64,000 bases of DNA. Origin: Nocardioides cavernaquae. GTDB taxonomy: Bacteria > Actinomycetota > Actinomycetes > Propionibacteriales > Nocardioidaceae. The stretch spans positions 2,542,001 to 2,606,000 of the forward strand of contig NZ_QYRP01000002.1 in the NCBI RefSeq assembly GCF_003600895.1. The letters run 5' to 3'. A program made the translations under genes and the position numbers. Numbering within the stretch: position 1 is the first letter of the stretch; each line of letters starts with the position of its first letter. The notes beneath the pieces are model-generated. The model made no database searches. It saw only the letters and a program-made list of their open reading frames with translations, and had not been told where the DNA came from. Of the stretch, positions 18,206 to 26,571 are shown piece after piece.

Positions 18206-19543
18206 TCAGATGCCGCGGAACAGGTTGATCTTGTCCAGGTGCTTCGCGCGGAGCTCGGCATTCTTCACGCCGAGGCCCTCCTCCGGGGAGAGGGCGAGCA
18301 CGCCGACCTTGCCCTGGTGCTTGTTGTGGTGCACGTCGAGAGCGGCCTGGCCGACGTCCTCCAGCGAGTACACGCGGGAGAGGGTCGGGTGGATCTTGCC
18401 CTGCGCGATGAGGCGGTTGGCCTCCCACGACTCGCGGTAGTTGGCGAAGTGCGAGGAGATGATCTTCTTGAGGTTCATCCACAGGTAGCGGTTGTCGTAC
18501 TCGTGCATGTAGCCCGAGGTCGACGCGCAGGTGGTGATGGTGCCGCCCTTGCGGGTGACGAACACGCTCGCGCCGAAGGTCTCGCGGCCCGGGTGCTCGA
18601 AGACGATGTCGATGTCCTCGCCGCCGGTGAGGTCGCGGATGGCGGCGCCGAAGCGCTTCCACTCGCGCGGGTCCTGCTTGGTGCCCTCCTCGTTCCAGAA
18701 CTTCGGAGCGAGCTCGGAGCGGTTGATGACCATCTCGGCGCCCATGTTGCGGACGATCTGCGCCTTCTCCTCGTTCGAGACGACACAGACCGGGTTGGCG
18801 CCACCGTTGAGGGCGTACTGCGTGGCGAAGCCACCGAGGCCACCCGAGGCGCCCCAGATCAGGACGTTGTCGCCCTGCTTCATGCCGCCACCGTTCTTGG
18901 AGACCAGCTGGCGGTAGGCGGTGGAGTTGACCAGGCCCGGGGACGCGGCCTCTTCCCAGGTGAGGTGCTCCGGCTTCGGCATGAGCTGGTTGGCCTTGAC
19001 CATCGCGACGTCGGCGAGGCCGCCGAAGTTGGTCTCGAAGCCCCAGATGCGCTGCGACGGGTCCATCATCGTGTCGTTGTGGCCGTCGGGAGCCTCGAGC
19101 TCGACCGAGAGGCAGTGCGCGACGACGCGGTCGCCGGCCTTCCACTTGTTGACGCCCGGACCCACGGCGAGGACAACGCCGGCGAGGTCGGAGCCGACGA
19201 TGTGGTACGGCAGGTCGTGGCGCTTGCCGAGGTCCGACTCGCGGCCGTAGCGCTCCAGGAAGCCGAACGTCGAGACGGGCTCGAAGATCGAGGTCCAGAC
19301 GGTGTTGTAGTTGATCGCGGACGCCATCACGGCGACGATCGCCTCGCCGGCGGCAAGCTCCGGCATCGGGACGTCGTCAAGGTGCAGCGACTTGCGCGGG
19401 TCCTTGTCGCGGGACTTGACGCCCTCGAACATGTCGACCTCGTCCTTGTGGACGGTGACAGCGCGGTAGGACTCGGGAAGCTCGAGGTTCGCGAACTCCT
19501 CCGCCGGTGCTTCGGCGAGGATCGCGTCGAGGATGTTCTGCAC
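18206..19543 (-). CDS. ccr: Crotonyl-CoA carboxylase/reductase
   Basis: A 445-residue medium-chain dehydrogenase-family enzyme that reductively carboxylates crotonyl-CoA to ethylmalonyl-CoA using NADPH and CO2. Residues matching the CO2 pocket described for this family are present: Asn80 (INYN), Phe169 and Glu170 (WGFETNFGG) and His365 (SSHFANYRE). The NADPH site is GASGGLGGFA near residue 231. The GTG start follows GGGAG at good spacing. It provides the substrate of MeaA and, after epimerisation, of the ethylmalonyl-CoA pathway. Confidence 0.96.
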   Translation of the reverse strand: MQNILDAILAEAPAEEFANLELPESYRAVTVHKDEVDMFEGVKSRDKDPRKSLHLDDVPMPELAAGEAIVAVMASAINYNTVWTSIFEPVSTFGFLERYGRESDLGKRHDLPYHIVGSDLAGVVLAVGPGVNKWKAGDRVVAHCLSVELEAPDGHNDTMMDPSQRIWGFETNFGGLADVAMVKANQLMPKPEHLTWEEAASPGLVNSTAYRQLVSKNGGGMKQGDNVLIWGASGGLGGFATQYALNGGANPVCVVSNEEKAQIVRNMGAEMVINRSELAPKFWNEEGTKQDPREWKRFGAAIRDLTGGEDIDIVFEHPGRETFGASVFVTRKGGTITTCASTSGYMHEYDNRYLWMNLKKIISSHFANYRESWEANRLIAQGKIHPTLSRVYSLEDVGQAALDVHHNKHQGKVGVLALSPEEGLGVKNAELRAKHLDKINLFRGI

Positions 19544-19580
19544 GGGTTTGCTCCCTGTGGTCAGGTACGGATGCTGGCGC

Positions 19581-19596
19581 AGAATACCCGCGGGTA
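19581..19596 (-). promoter_or_regulatory. ccr promoter with perfect palindrome
   Basis: On the minus strand TATTCT (19581-19586) is a good -10 hexamer about 38 bases before the ccr GTG. It overlaps the perfect 12-bp palindrome TACCCGCGGGTA (19585-19596). A one-mismatch version lies at the hbd promoter (11312-11323). A repressor bound here would cover the -10, so co-regulation of ccr and hbd is plausible. Confidence 0.45.
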
Positions 19597-19634
19597 ACCC
19601 CCGCTGGCTGCTGCTGTGCTGGACGTCTCAGTCG

Positions 19635-19656
19635 CGCTTGAAGGACTCTTCAAGCG
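19635..19656 (-). terminator. Hairpin after the epimerase gene
   Basis: CGCTTGAAG (19635-19643), loop GACT, CTTCAAGCG (19648-19656): a perfect 9-bp stem starting 10 bases after the minus-strand epimerase stop. It separates the epimerase transcript from the ccr promoter. Confidence 0.65.
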
Positions 19657-19666
19657 GTCAGTTCTT

Positions 19667-20119
19667 CTAGTGTGCGTGGGTGCTCGGCTCGACCAGCTCC
19701 ACGAGCACGCCGCCGGCGTCCTTGGGGTGGATGAAGTTGACCCGGCTGTCGGACGTGCCGCGCTTCGGGACGTCGTACAGCAGGCGCAGACCGCGCTCGC
19801 GCAGGATCGCGCAGACTGCGTCGATGTCGGTGACGCGGTAGGCGAGCTGCTGCAGGCCCGGGCCCGACTTCGCGAGGAACTTGCCGATCGTCGTGTCGGG
19901 GGAGAGGGGAGCGAGCAGCTGGATGAAGGAGCCGGTGTCACCGACGGCCACCATGGCCTCGCGCACACCCTGCTCCTCGTTGGTCTCCTCGTGGGCGACC
20001 TTCATGCCGAACTTCTCGGTGTAGAAGGCGATCGCCACGTCCAGGTCCGGGACGGCGATGCCGACATGGTCGATGGCGATGAAGAGGTGCTCGGGGATCT
20101 CAAGGTTCGAGGAAGTCAT
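19667..20119 (-). CDS. mce: Methylmalonyl-CoA/ethylmalonyl-CoA epimerase
   Basis: A 150-residue vicinal-oxygen-chelate protein that racemises the alpha-carbon of methylmalonyl-CoA (and, in this pathway, ethylmalonyl-CoA). The pattern [46 protein letters not shown] and [10 protein letters not shown] supplies the metal ligands (His, Gln, Glu) expected for the family. Located between ccr and the thiolase gene, divergent from the latter. It is needed because Ccr and MeaA use opposite stereoisomers. Confidence 0.93.
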   Translation of the reverse strand: MTSSNLEIPEHLFIAIDHVGIAVPDLDVAIAFYTEKFGMKVAHEETNEEQGVREAMVAVGDTGSFIQLLAPLSPDTTIGKFLAKSGPGLQQLAYRVTDIDAVCAILRERGLRLLYDVPKRGTSDSRVNFIHPKDAGGVLVELVEPSTHAH

Positions 20120-20245
20120 GTCCCCATGGTCGTACGCCGCGTCCCGGGCACCGTGACGGGGTCCACATCCCAGTCACCTACCGGGTGTCCGGGGGCGAGG
20201 ACTACGCTCGAAGCATTCACAGCTTTTCCCATTTCAGGAGGAAAC

Positions 20246-21436
20246 ATGTCCGGATCTGTCATCGTCGCGGGTGCGCGCACCCCGGTCGGCAAGTTCCTGG
20301 GCGGGCTCTCCAGCCTGTCCGCCGCTGACCTCGGTGGCATCGCGATCAAGGGCGCCCTGGAGAAGGCCGGCATCTCCGGCGACCAGGTCGAGTACGTGAT
20401 CATGGGCCACGTCATCCAGGCCGGCACCGGTCAGATCACGGCGCGCCAGGCTGCGGTCAAGGGCGGCATCCCGATGAGCGTTCCGGCCAACACCATCAAC
20501 AAGGTGTGCCTCTCGGGCATCAACGCGATCGCCCTGGCCGACCAGCTGATCCGCGCTGGCGAGCACGACATCATCGTCGCCGGTGGCATGGAGTCCATGT
20601 CGCAGGCCCCGCACGTCGTCCCCGGCTCGCGCACCGGCACGAAGATGGGCGACTGGAAGCTCATCGACTCGATGATGTACGACGCGCTGCACGACCAGTT
20701 CACCAACCAGGGCATGGGCAACCTGACCGAGGGTTGCAACGCCGCCGGCGCCCACCTGACCCGCGAGGAGCAGGACGCCTTCTCCGCGCAGTCGCACCAG
20801 CGTGCTGCTGCTGCCTGGAAGAACGGCGTCTTCGAGGACGAGGTCGTCCCGGTGACCGTCTCCAGCCGTCGCGGCGACACCGTCGTCAGCGAGGACGAGG
20901 GCATCATCGCCAGCACCACCGTCGAGTCGCTCGGCAAGCTGCGTCCCGCCTTCGCGAAGGACGGCACCATCACGGCCGGTTCTGCCTCGCAGATCTCCGA
21001 CGGTGCGGCCGCGGTCGTCGTCATGAGCAAGAAGAAGGCCGAGGAGCTCGGCATCGAGTGGCTCGCCGAGATCGGTGCCTCCGGCCAGGTCGCCGGCCCC
21101 GACTCGACGCTGCAGCTGCAGCCGGCCAACGCGATCGAGAAGGCCGCCAAGAAGCAGGGCATCTCGGTCTCCGACATCGACCTCTTCGAGCTCAACGAGG
21201 CCTTCGCCGCTGTCGGCATCGAGTCGGCGCGTCAGCTCGGCATCACCGAGGACAAGGTCAACGTCAACGGTGGCGCCATCGCCATCGGTCACCCGCTCGG
21301 CATGTCGGGCGCCCGCATCACGCTGCACCTCGCGCTCGAGCTCGCTCGTCGCGGTGGCGGCACCGGTGCTGCCGCCCTGTGCGGTGGCGGTGGCCAGGGC
21401 GACGCCCTGATCATCACGGTTCCGGCCAAGGCCTGA
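20246..21436 (+). CDS. Acetyl-CoA C-acetyltransferase (biosynthetic thiolase)
   Basis: A 396-residue thiolase that condenses two acetyl-CoA into acetoacetyl-CoA. Catalytic residues: nucleophile Cys88 (NKVCLSG), His349 (AIAIGHPLG) and Cys379 ([12 protein letters not shown]). The ATG at 20246 follows an excellent AGGAGG; the track of in-frame codons upstream crosses the divergent promoter and was rejected. -10 candidate TACGCT at 20203-20208. Followed after 13 bases by meaB. Confidence 0.95.
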   Translation: MSGSVIVAGARTPVGKFLGGLSSLSAADLGGIAIKGALEKAGISGDQVEYVIMGHVIQAGTGQITARQAAVKGGIPMSVPANTINKVCLSGINAIALADQLIRAGEHDIIVAGGMESMSQAPHVVPGSRTGTKMGDWKLIDSMMYDALHDQFTNQGMGNLTEGCNAAGAHLTREEQDAFSAQSHQRAAAAWKNGVFEDEVVPVTVSSRRGDTVVSEDEGIIASTTVESLGKLRPAFAKDGTITAGSASQISDGAAAVVVMSKKKAEELGIEWLAEIGASGQVAGPDSTLQLQPANAIEKAAKKQGISVSDIDLFELNEAFAAVGIESARQLGITEDKVNVNGGAIAIGHPLGMSGARITLHLALELARRGGGTGAAALCGGGGQGDALIITVPAKA

Positions 21437-21449
21437 CTGACCGAGCTTG

Positions 21450-22472
21450 ATGGTTTCTTCTGAACCGAACACCGCAACGGCCGGCCGACCCAAGGGTCGG
21501 TCGGCTGTTGCCGTTCCGGAGCTCGTCTCACAGGCGCGCTCGGGTTCCCCTCGAGCCGTTGCGCGACTGATCACGCTCGTCGAGGAGGCCTCGCCGTTGC
21601 TGCGGGAGGTCATGCGGGAGATCGCCGCGCACACCGGCTCAGCCACCGGCAGGGCCCGCATCGTCGGGCTCACCGGCTCGCCGGGCGTCGGCAAGTCGAC
21701 CTCCACGTCGGCGCTGGTGACGGAGATGCGCAAGCAGGACCTGCGCGTCGCCGTACTCGCCGTGGATCCGTCGTCGCCGTTCTCCGGCGGCGCGCTGCTC
21801 GGCGACCGCGTGCGGATGTCCGACCATGCCACCGACCCGGGGGTCTACATCCGGTCCATGGCGTCGCGAGGCCACCTCGGCGGGCTCTCGTGGTCGACCC
21901 CCCAGGCGCTCCGCGTGCTCGACGCGGCCGGCTTCGACGTGATCCTCGTCGAGACCGTCGGTGTCGGTCAGAGCGAGGTCGAGGTGGCCGGTCTGGCCGA
22001 CACCACGATCGTGCTGCTCGCCCCGGGCATGGGTGACGGCATCCAGGCCGCCAAGGCGGGCATCCTCGAGATCGGTGACATCTACGTCGTCAACAAGGCC
22101 GATCGCGAAGGCGCCCACCAGGTGCAGCGGGACCTGCGCGGCATGATCGCCCTCTCCGACAGCTCGGGGCGCGGTGACCACGCGTGGAAGCGGCCGATCC
22201 TGGCCACGGTTGCCCAGCAGGGCACCGGGGTCCCCGAGGTCGTCACGGCCATCGAGGAGCACCACCGCTTCCTCGTCGAGAGCGGCGAGCTGGCTCGGCG
22301 CCGCGGTCGGCGCGCGCGGGTCGAGGTCGAGGAGATCGCCCTCGGCGAGCTCCGTCGCAGATGGGGTGCGGTCTCCGGTCGAGGCGACCTGGAGGCCCTC
22401 GCTGCCCGGGTCGCGGCCGGCGAGCTCGATCCCTACGCCGCCGCGGACGAGCTCCTCGGCAACCAGGTGTGA
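21450..22472 (+). CDS. meaB: MeaB/ArgK-type G-protein chaperone of B12 mutases
   Basis: A 340-residue G3E-family GTPase that loads and protects adenosylcobalamin on acyl-CoA mutases. The P-loop GSPGVGKST is at residues 76-84, followed by AVDPSSPFSGGALLGDRVRM, ETVGVGQSEVEVAG and NKADREGAHQV. The likely partner is MeaA, 14 kb away. The ATG at 21450 is 13 bases after the thiolase stop; the first 24 residues before PELVSQARSG are encoded over a strong RNA hairpin. Confidence 0.92.
   Translation: MVSSEPNTATAGRPKGRSAVAVPELVSQARSGSPRAVARLITLVEEASPLLREVMREIAAHTGSATGRARIVGLTGSPGVGKSTSTSALVTEMRKQDLRVAVLAVDPSSPFSGGALLGDRVRMSDHATDPGVYIRSMASRGHLGGLSWSTPQALRVLDAAGFDVILVETVGVGQSEVEVAGLADTTIVLLAPGMGDGIQAAKAGILEIGDIYVVNKADREGAHQVQRDLRGMIALSDSSGRGDHAWKRPILATVAQQGTGVPEVVTAIEEHHRFLVESGELARRRGRRARVEVEEIALGELRRRWGAVSGRGDLEALAARVAAGELDPYAAADELLGNQV
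21474..21511 (+). other. 18-bp RNA hairpin inside the 5' end of meaB
   Basis: Bases 21474-21491 and 21494-21511 pair along their whole length as RNA: 16 Watson-Crick pairs and two G-U pairs, with AA between. It begins 24 bases after the meaB ATG and 38 bases after the thiolase stop. It could terminate or attenuate the thiolase transcript, lowering meaB output. Confidence 0.6.
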
Positions 22473-22600
22473 CCTGCGCCGGCGGGTCTGGTCGCCAGCG
22501 CGCCTGCGTGCGCTGAGGCAGGACTCCTGTTACCAATGGGGTTGACTACCTGTGTGCCCAGCTGGCGCGCACATCCCGGGACCGTGAGGACGACCTAGCA

Positions 22601-22774
22601 ATGAACGTCAAGAAGCTGATCCTGCTGGTCGGAGCGCTGTTCATCGCGTTCTGGCTCTTCCAGGACCCGCAGGGTCTGGCCGACGTTGCGAGCACCTTCG
22701 GGGAGAAGGGCTGGGACGTGACCCAGCAGCTCTTCGAGTCGGTCATCTCCTTCGTGTCCTCGATCTCGTCCTAG
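22601..22774 (+). CDS. 57-residue single-pass membrane protein
   Basis: MNVKKLILLVGALFIAFWLF begins with a short basic stretch and one hydrophobic helix (residues 4-20), followed by a polar, amphipathic tail ending SVISFVSSISS. Codon use matches the neighbours and the gene stops 10 bases before the PH-domain gene, so the two look co-transcribed. No family recognised. The helix could be a signal-anchor; a function with the membrane PH protein is only inferred. Confidence 0.65.
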   Translation: MNVKKLILLVGALFIAFWLFQDPQGLADVASTFGEKGWDVTQQLFESVISFVSSISS

Positions 22775-22784
22775 CCGGGCGGCC

Positions 22785-23306
22785 ATGGGACTGGTCCAGC
22801 GCCTCACCGACCCGAACATCCGCAAGCACCTGCTGCGGGACGAGGGTGAGGTCATCGTCGACGAGGTCAGCCACCACTGGGTGGTCTTCGTCGTGCCGGT
22901 GCTGGAATACCTCCTGGCGATCGCGGTGCTGATCGCGTTCCCGTTCTTCCCGGTGGACCTGGCCTGGCTGCCGCTCCTGCTCGCGTTCGCGATCGCCGTC
23001 CACGCGACGTACCGGTCGCTCGTCGAGCACATGGACCGCTTCGTCATCACCAACATGCGGGTGTTCCGGGTCAACGGCGTCTTCTCCCAGCAGCTGGCCA
23101 CGATGCCGCTGAGCAGGATCCTCGACATCACCGTGCAGAAGCCGTTGCGCGGCCGGGTGCTCGGCTACGGCCACTTCGTCTTCGAGTCGGCTGCGCAGGC
23201 ACAGGGTCTGCGCGAGATCCGCTACGTGGCACGCCCGGACGCGCGTGACCTGGCCATCCAGCGGGTCGTGCAACGCGCCGGCCTGCGGGGCCCCAAGGTC
23301 AATTGA
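22785..23306 (+). CDS. Bacterial PH-domain membrane protein
   Basis: A 173-residue protein with two membrane helices (about residues 34-66, VVFVVPVLEYLLAIAVLIAF then AWLPLLLAFAIAVHATYRS) followed by a bacterial PH domain: DRFVITNMRVFRVNGVFSQQLATMPLSRILDITVQKPLRGRVLGYG. These proteins sit in the membrane with the PH-like domain in the cytoplasm; function is unknown. The stop overlaps the MarR start (ATG at 23306). Confidence 0.85.
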   Translation: MGLVQRLTDPNIRKHLLRDEGEVIVDEVSHHWVVFVVPVLEYLLAIAVLIAFPFFPVDLAWLPLLLAFAIAVHATYRSLVEHMDRFVITNMRVFRVNGVFSQQLATMPLSRILDITVQKPLRGRVLGYGHFVFESAAQAQGLREIRYVARPDARDLAIQRVVQRAGLRGPKVN

Positions 23307-23806
23307 TGGCCCTCGACTTCGACCCGATCGACGAGGCCGCGCGGCAGTGGACCCTGCGCTGGGGCTACGAGTCCGGTGCAGTGCCCGCGATGCACGCGGT
23401 GACGTCGCTGATGCGGGTCCAACAGCTCGTGCTCGGGGAGCTCGACGCGATCCTCAAACCCCACGACCTGACCTTCGCGCGCTACGAGGCGCTCGTGCTG
23501 CTCACGTTCTCGTCGCGAGGGTCGTTGCCGCTCGGGAAGATGGGCGAGCGCCTGCAGGTGCACCCGACGTCGATCACCTCGATCGTCCAGCGCCTCGCGG
23601 GCCAGGGCCTGGTCGCGCGGCTCAGGCACCCCGACGACGGCCGGGCTGTCCTCGCCGAGATCACCGACGCCGGTCGGGCACTGGTCGAAGCTGCCACCGC
23701 CGACCTGGTCGCCGCGCAGTTCGGCCTCGGCTCGCTCGACGACGAGGCGCACAAGACGCTCTCCGAGCTGCTCCGCCCGGTACGACGCGCGGCCGACGAC
23801 GCCTGA
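23306..23806 (+). CDS. MarR-family transcription regulator
   Basis: A 166-residue winged-helix regulator. The core is visible in LTFARYEALVLLTFSSRGSL, LGKMGERLQVHPTSITSIVQRL (recognition helix) and GLVARLRHPDDGRAVLAEITDAG (wing). The ATG at 23306 overlaps the PH-protein stop by one base, indicating translational coupling. The target and ligand are not evident; the convergent SDR gene has its own upstream region. Confidence 0.88.
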   Translation: MALDFDPIDEAARQWTLRWGYESGAVPAMHAVTSLMRVQQLVLGELDAILKPHDLTFARYEALVLLTFSSRGSLPLGKMGERLQVHPTSITSIVQRLAGQGLVARLRHPDDGRAVLAEITDAGRALVEAATADLVAAQFGLGSLDDEAHKTLSELLRPVRRAADDA

Positions 23807-23826
23807 GGGGTCCCCGAGACCCGCTC

Positions 23827-24540
23827 TCAGGAGACTCGCGCGACCGTCTCGCGGACGATGACCGTCTGGCCGGCGATGCAGGCCGCGGCCTCGCTGGCGA
23901 GGAAGAGGACAGCGCTGGCGACGTCGTCCGTCGACTCGGCATCCGCCGGGTCGACGACGCCGCTGAGCTCGGGCACGACCGGACGAGTGACGGCAAGGCT
24001 GGTCGACACCGCGTTGACGCGAACGCCGCCGCCGCCCCAGGAGACGCCCTGCCGTGCGGTGTGGCTGATCAGGTCGGCATGTGCCGACGCGGCACCACGG
24101 CTGAACGCGAACCACTCACGCAGCGCGTGGGTGTGGATCACGGCGCCGCCGCCGCGCAGAGCGCTGCTCTCGAGCCACGGACGCAGCTGTCGGGTCAGCT
24201 GCACCGGACCGACGTGGCCATCCGCAACGGCCTCCCGCACGAGGTCGGGATCCTCCTGGGCAGCGTGGGGGAGTCGCAGCCCGGCGGCGTTGACGAGCAC
24301 GTCGACGGGCCCGATCTGCGCAGCGAACTCCGCGAGTGCCTCGGCGTCGGTCAGCTCGAGCCGGTGGTGCTCGATGCCGGTCAGGTCCTCGTCGGAGGTG
24401 GTGGCGCGGCTGCGCGGCCCGGTGGCGACGACCTGCGCGCCGCTGTCCGCGAAGGCCCGGGCGATGCCCAGGCCGAGTCCGCGGGTGCCGTCGGTGACGA
24501 CGACCCGGCGTCCGCTGAAGTCAAAGGTGGCCATGCTCAT
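23827..24540 (-). CDS. Short-chain dehydrogenase/reductase-fold protein lacking catalytic residues
   Basis: A 237-residue SDR-fold protein. The cofactor motif is altered (VTDGTRGLGLG, Asp for the first Gly). NAAG at 84-87 is kept, but the active-site YxxxK reads FSRGA (Phe146, Ala150), and the usual serine segment reads VIHTHAL. It therefore looks like a pseudo-enzyme or binding protein. Two ATGs are possible (24540, 24534). It converges with the MarR gene, 20 bases apart. Confidence 0.78.
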   Translation of the reverse strand: MSMATFDFSGRRVVVTDGTRGLGLGIARAFADSGAQVVATGPRSRATTSDEDLTGIEHHRLELTDAEALAEFAAQIGPVDVLVNAAGLRLPHAAQEDPDLVREAVADGHVGPVQLTRQLRPWLESSALRGGGAVIHTHALREWFAFSRGAASAHADLISHTARQGVSWGGGGVRVNAVSTSLAVTRPVVPELSGVVDPADAESTDDVASAVLFLASEAAACIAGQTVIVRETVARVS

Positions 24541-24650
24541 GGCGGTTGTCCTTCCCGAGAGAACGACCTGATCATGCCACGGCCCGGGCCGATCCCCCTT
24601 CGTGCCGGGGCCGGTTCGGATCGCTGGGTGGTCTCGGGGAAGATGGGGGC

Positions 24651-25592
24651 ATGACGCAGCAGCCGTTCTCCCGCCCCGGTGCCTTTGACCTGTCGTCCCT
24701 GAGGCGGCCCACTCCCTCAGCGAACGATGCGGGCGGCCCGGGCAGTGGCGGGGCCGACGGCAGCGTGGGATCGGCGTACTCCATCGAGGTCACGGAGCAG
24801 AACTTCCAGGGCGTCCTCGAGGCGTCCATGACGGCTCCGGTCGTCCTCGTGTTCCACTCGCCGACGCGCTCGCCCGAGTCCACGACGTACGCCGCGCACG
24901 TGACGTCGGTGGTCGACCAGTTCGACGGCCGGTTCCTGACCGGTGTCATCGATGTGGACGCCGTGCCCCAGATCGCGCAGGCGATGCAGATCCCGCAGGT
25001 CCCGCTGCTGCTGATCCTGCTCGACGGTCGCCCCGCCAGTCAGCCGATCCCGGGTCTGTTGTCCGGCGAGGAGCTCGACACGCTCTTCCAGACGATCGGG
25101 CAGCAGCTCACGGCGCAGGGCGTGACCGGGCGGCACCAGCCGCGCACGGCGCCTCCGGCCGAAGGCGCCGAGTCGGGCGTCGACCCGCGCTACGCGCCGG
25201 CACAGGACGCACTCGAAGCCGGTGACATCAACCGTGCGGTCGAGGAGTACCAGAAGCTCGTCGACGGCAACCCTGCCGACGTCGAGGCTGCGGCAGGCCT
25301 GGCCATGGCCAAGGTCCTCCAGCGCACGCAGGACGCCGACCTCAACGCGGCGCGCGTCGCGGCAGCTGAGGCGCCCGACGACGTCGACGCGCAGACGATG
25401 GTCGCCGATCTGGACATGCTCGGCGGCCACGTCGAGGACGCCTTCAACCGGTTGATCGCGCTGGTTGCGCGCACCGCCGGCGATGACCGGGCCAGGGCCC
25501 GCGAGCACCTGATCGGCCTCTTCGCCGCAGTCGGCAACGACGACCCCCGGGTTCTGCGTGGTCGCCAGAACCTCGCGTCCGCTCTGTTCTGA
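24651..25592 (+). CDS. YbbN/CnoX-like thioredoxin-fold TPR protein
   Basis: A 313-residue protein: Pro/Gly-rich N-terminus, a thioredoxin-like domain (about residues 44-150: VTEQNFQGVLEASMTAPVVL, IDVDAVPQIAQAMQI, VPLLLILLDGRP), then TPR-like helices (AQDALEAGDINRAVEEYQKL). The active-site position reads HSPTRSPES, so no CxxC is present. E. coli CnoX/YbbN is a holdase chaperone; a co-chaperone role is the likely reading. ATG at 24651; the upstream ORF extension is not supported. Confidence 0.83.
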   Translation: MTQQPFSRPGAFDLSSLRRPTPSANDAGGPGSGGADGSVGSAYSIEVTEQNFQGVLEASMTAPVVLVFHSPTRSPESTTYAAHVTSVVDQFDGRFLTGVIDVDAVPQIAQAMQIPQVPLLLILLDGRPASQPIPGLLSGEELDTLFQTIGQQLTAQGVTGRHQPRTAPPAEGAESGVDPRYAPAQDALEAGDINRAVEEYQKLVDGNPADVEAAAGLAMAKVLQRTQDADLNAARVAAAEAPDDVDAQTMVADLDMLGGHVEDAFNRLIALVARTAGDDRARAREHLIGLFAAVGNDDPRVLRGRQNLASALF

Positions 25593-25662
25593 GAACCGTC
25601 TGGCCGGCCCGCTGGCCGATAAACCGGTGGAGAAGCGTGACGCGTCCACCGAGACTGTCTGA

Positions 25663-26571
25663 GTGAACCGTCGAGACTCCCTGCTGGCCCTGTCGGTCAT
25701 GGTGATCTGGGGAGTCAACTTCCTCGCCATCGAGTGGGGGCTGCGCGACGTACCGCCGCTGCTCTTCGCCGCTCTCCGGTTCGTCGCGGTCCTCGTCCCG
25801 GCGATCTTCCTGGTGGCCCGTCCGCAGGTCTCGTGGTGGACCCTGGCCGGCGTCGGGCTGTTCATGTCGGCCGGCCAGTTCGGCTTCGTGTACGCCGCGA
25901 TGGAGGCTGGCCTGCCGCCGGGGATCGCCGCGCTGGTGCTCCAGGCGCAGGTCGTCTTCACGATCGTCATCGCCGCGGGAGTGCTGCGCGAGCTGCCCAC
26001 ACCGGTGCAGGCGCTCGGCATCGTGGTCGCCGCACTCGGACTGGCGATCGTCGGGACAGGACGTGGGGGAGACGTGACGGTGACCGCGCTGCTGCTCTGC
26101 CTGGCCGGTGCTTTCAGCTGGGCGATCGGCAACGTGGTGGCCCGCGCGGCCAAGGCACCCGGGGGACTCGGAGTCACCGTCTGGTCGGCGCTCTTCGTGC
26201 CGCTGCCGCTGATCGCCGTCTCGCTCCTCGTCGAGGGGCCTGAGCGCGTCAGCGACGCCCTGACCGGGATCGGCTGGGAAGCGATCGCCTCGACCGTCTT
26301 CACCGCAGGAATCAGCTCGTTGCTCGGCTACGGCATCTTCAACAGCCTGCTCGCGCGCAACCCGGCGCACCTCGTGGTGCCCTGGGTCCTGGTCGTCCCG
26401 CCGGTCGCGATGGTCGCTGCCTGGATCGCATTCGGAGACCGTCCCAACACCGACGAACTGGCTGGGGGCGCGGTCATGCTGCTGGGCGTGCTCGTGGCCC
26501 TGCGCCCGCCTGCGACGACGCGTGTGGAATCACCCGCGCCGGCGCTGGTTCAGCTGCCGGACTCCGTGTAG
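25663..26571 (+). CDS. EamA/DMT-family transporter
   Basis: A 302-residue ten-helix exporter of the EamA family, similar in architecture to amino-acid/metabolite exporters: SVMVIWGVNFLAIEWGL at the start, a second repeat beginning LLCLAGAFSWAIGNVVAR, and the terminal LAGGAVMLLGVLVALRPP. GTG start at 25663. The end overlaps the convergent Nudix gene by 22 bases. Substrate unknown. Confidence 0.85.
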   Translation: MNRRDSLLALSVMVIWGVNFLAIEWGLRDVPPLLFAALRFVAVLVPAIFLVARPQVSWWTLAGVGLFMSAGQFGFVYAAMEAGLPPGIAALVLQAQVVFTIVIAAGVLRELPTPVQALGIVVAALGLAIVGTGRGGDVTVTALLLCLAGAFSWAIGNVVARAAKAPGGLGVTVWSALFVPLPLIAVSLLVEGPERVSDALTGIGWEAIASTVFTAGISSLLGYGIFNSLLARNPAHLVVPWVLVVPPVAMVAAWIAFGDRPNTDELAGGAVMLLGVLVALRPPATTRVESPAPALVQLPDSV

